From the IMG/VR virus record IMGVR_UViG_3300017719_000146, positions 1 through 27,588 of that record: a DNA stretch of 27,588 nucleotides, one strand, 5' to 3'. Position numbers and translations under genes: made by a program. The notes beneath the pieces were generated by a model. The model saw only the letters and a program-made list of their open reading frames with translations. It was not told the origin of the DNA and ran no database searches. Source of the DNA: a virus. Of this stretch, positions 27,482 through 27,588 are shown piece by piece. The first letter of the stretch is position 1, and each line of letters begins with the position of its first letter.

Positions 27482-27588
27482 ATGGCAAACGGCGTTCGTG
27501 GAATCAAAAAAATGAGCCAAAATCAATTGACGCAAGCGTTGGTTGAATTGAACGCGAGAGTACACATGCTTTCCACTGCTGTGTCTAA
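27482..27588 (+). CDS. Partial CDS at window end
   Basis: Only 35 codons are visible, MANGVRGIKKMSQNQLTQAL..., after a TATA box at 27444. The sequence is helical and somewhat basic. The product cannot be named from this part. Confidence 0.6.
   Translation, partial: MANGVRGIKKMSQNQLTQALVELNARVHMLSTAVS

Noticed and set aside
1-27588. tRNA genes, CRISPR arrays and insertion sequences
   Set aside because: I looked for T-loop-like GGTTCRANYCC, evenly spaced direct repeats and transposase motifs and found none that hold up; isolated GTTCGATTC-like strings fall within genes.

Overview
The window looks like an internal segment of a double-stranded DNA virus infecting a marine archaeon, most likely a magrovirus-type virus of Marine Group II (Poseidoniales) Euryarchaeota. 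The evidence is the combination of archaeal transcription signals (A/T-rich TATA boxes about 26 bases ahead of starts or leaders, several apparently leaderless genes), GGAGGTGA-type ribosome binding sites, and an archaeal/eukaryal-style replication set (family B polymerase, RFC-like clamp loader, PCNA-like clamp, RPA-like protein, MCM-like AAA+ ATPase, RadA/Sak4-like ATPase) together with virus-typical genes (ArdA anti-restriction protein, DUF932 protein, orphan DNA methyltransferase, small-terminase-like protein, GroEL-like chaperonin). The host assignment is inference. All supported genes, about 53, lie on the + strand. I see no tRNA, rRNA, CRISPR array or insertion sequence.

Left part (1-9191): accessory genes in operons. 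Three operons (446-2751, 2891-5346, 6563-9191) each follow a copy of the same promoter: TTTAGTCG, 13 bases, a TTTAAATAG TATA box, and a conserved TTTGTAGGC start region. A fourth, partial copy precedes 14163. The first operon carries ardA, the second starts with a DUF932 gene, and the rest are mostly small unknown proteins, many with zinc-binding Cys/His pairs. A TATA box inside the end of the second operon probably drives 5343-6457.

Middle part (9192-17887): a 214-base non-coding gap leads to a possibly leaderless winged-helix gene, a PAC2-like protein, the MCM-like ATPase, a small-terminase-like protein and a possible clamp-loader partner. More small regulators and Cys-rich micro-genes follow, ending in the RFC small-subunit-like clamp loader.

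Right part (17888-27588): replication and chaperone genes under a second promoter type (CCTTTATAT, little or no leader): RPA-like protein, group I (GroEL-like) chaperonin, RadA/Sak4-like ATPase, PCNA-like clamp, winged-helix protein, DNA methyltransferase, helix-turn-helix protein and family B DNA polymerase. Together these could form most of a self-sufficient replisome.

Genes are packed into chains in which the stop of one overlaps the start of the next (ATGA, sometimes GTGA or TTGA), with the ribosome binding site inside the upstream gene's last codons. The most unexpected observation is that, on reading through by eye, the tetramers GATC, AGCT, ACGT and CTAG appear to be completely absent from 27.6 kb. 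About 108 of each would be expected with equal base use, and CATG, GTAC, TCGA and TGCA, which have the same composition, are common. With ArdA and an orphan methyltransferase, this points to strong restriction pressure in the host.
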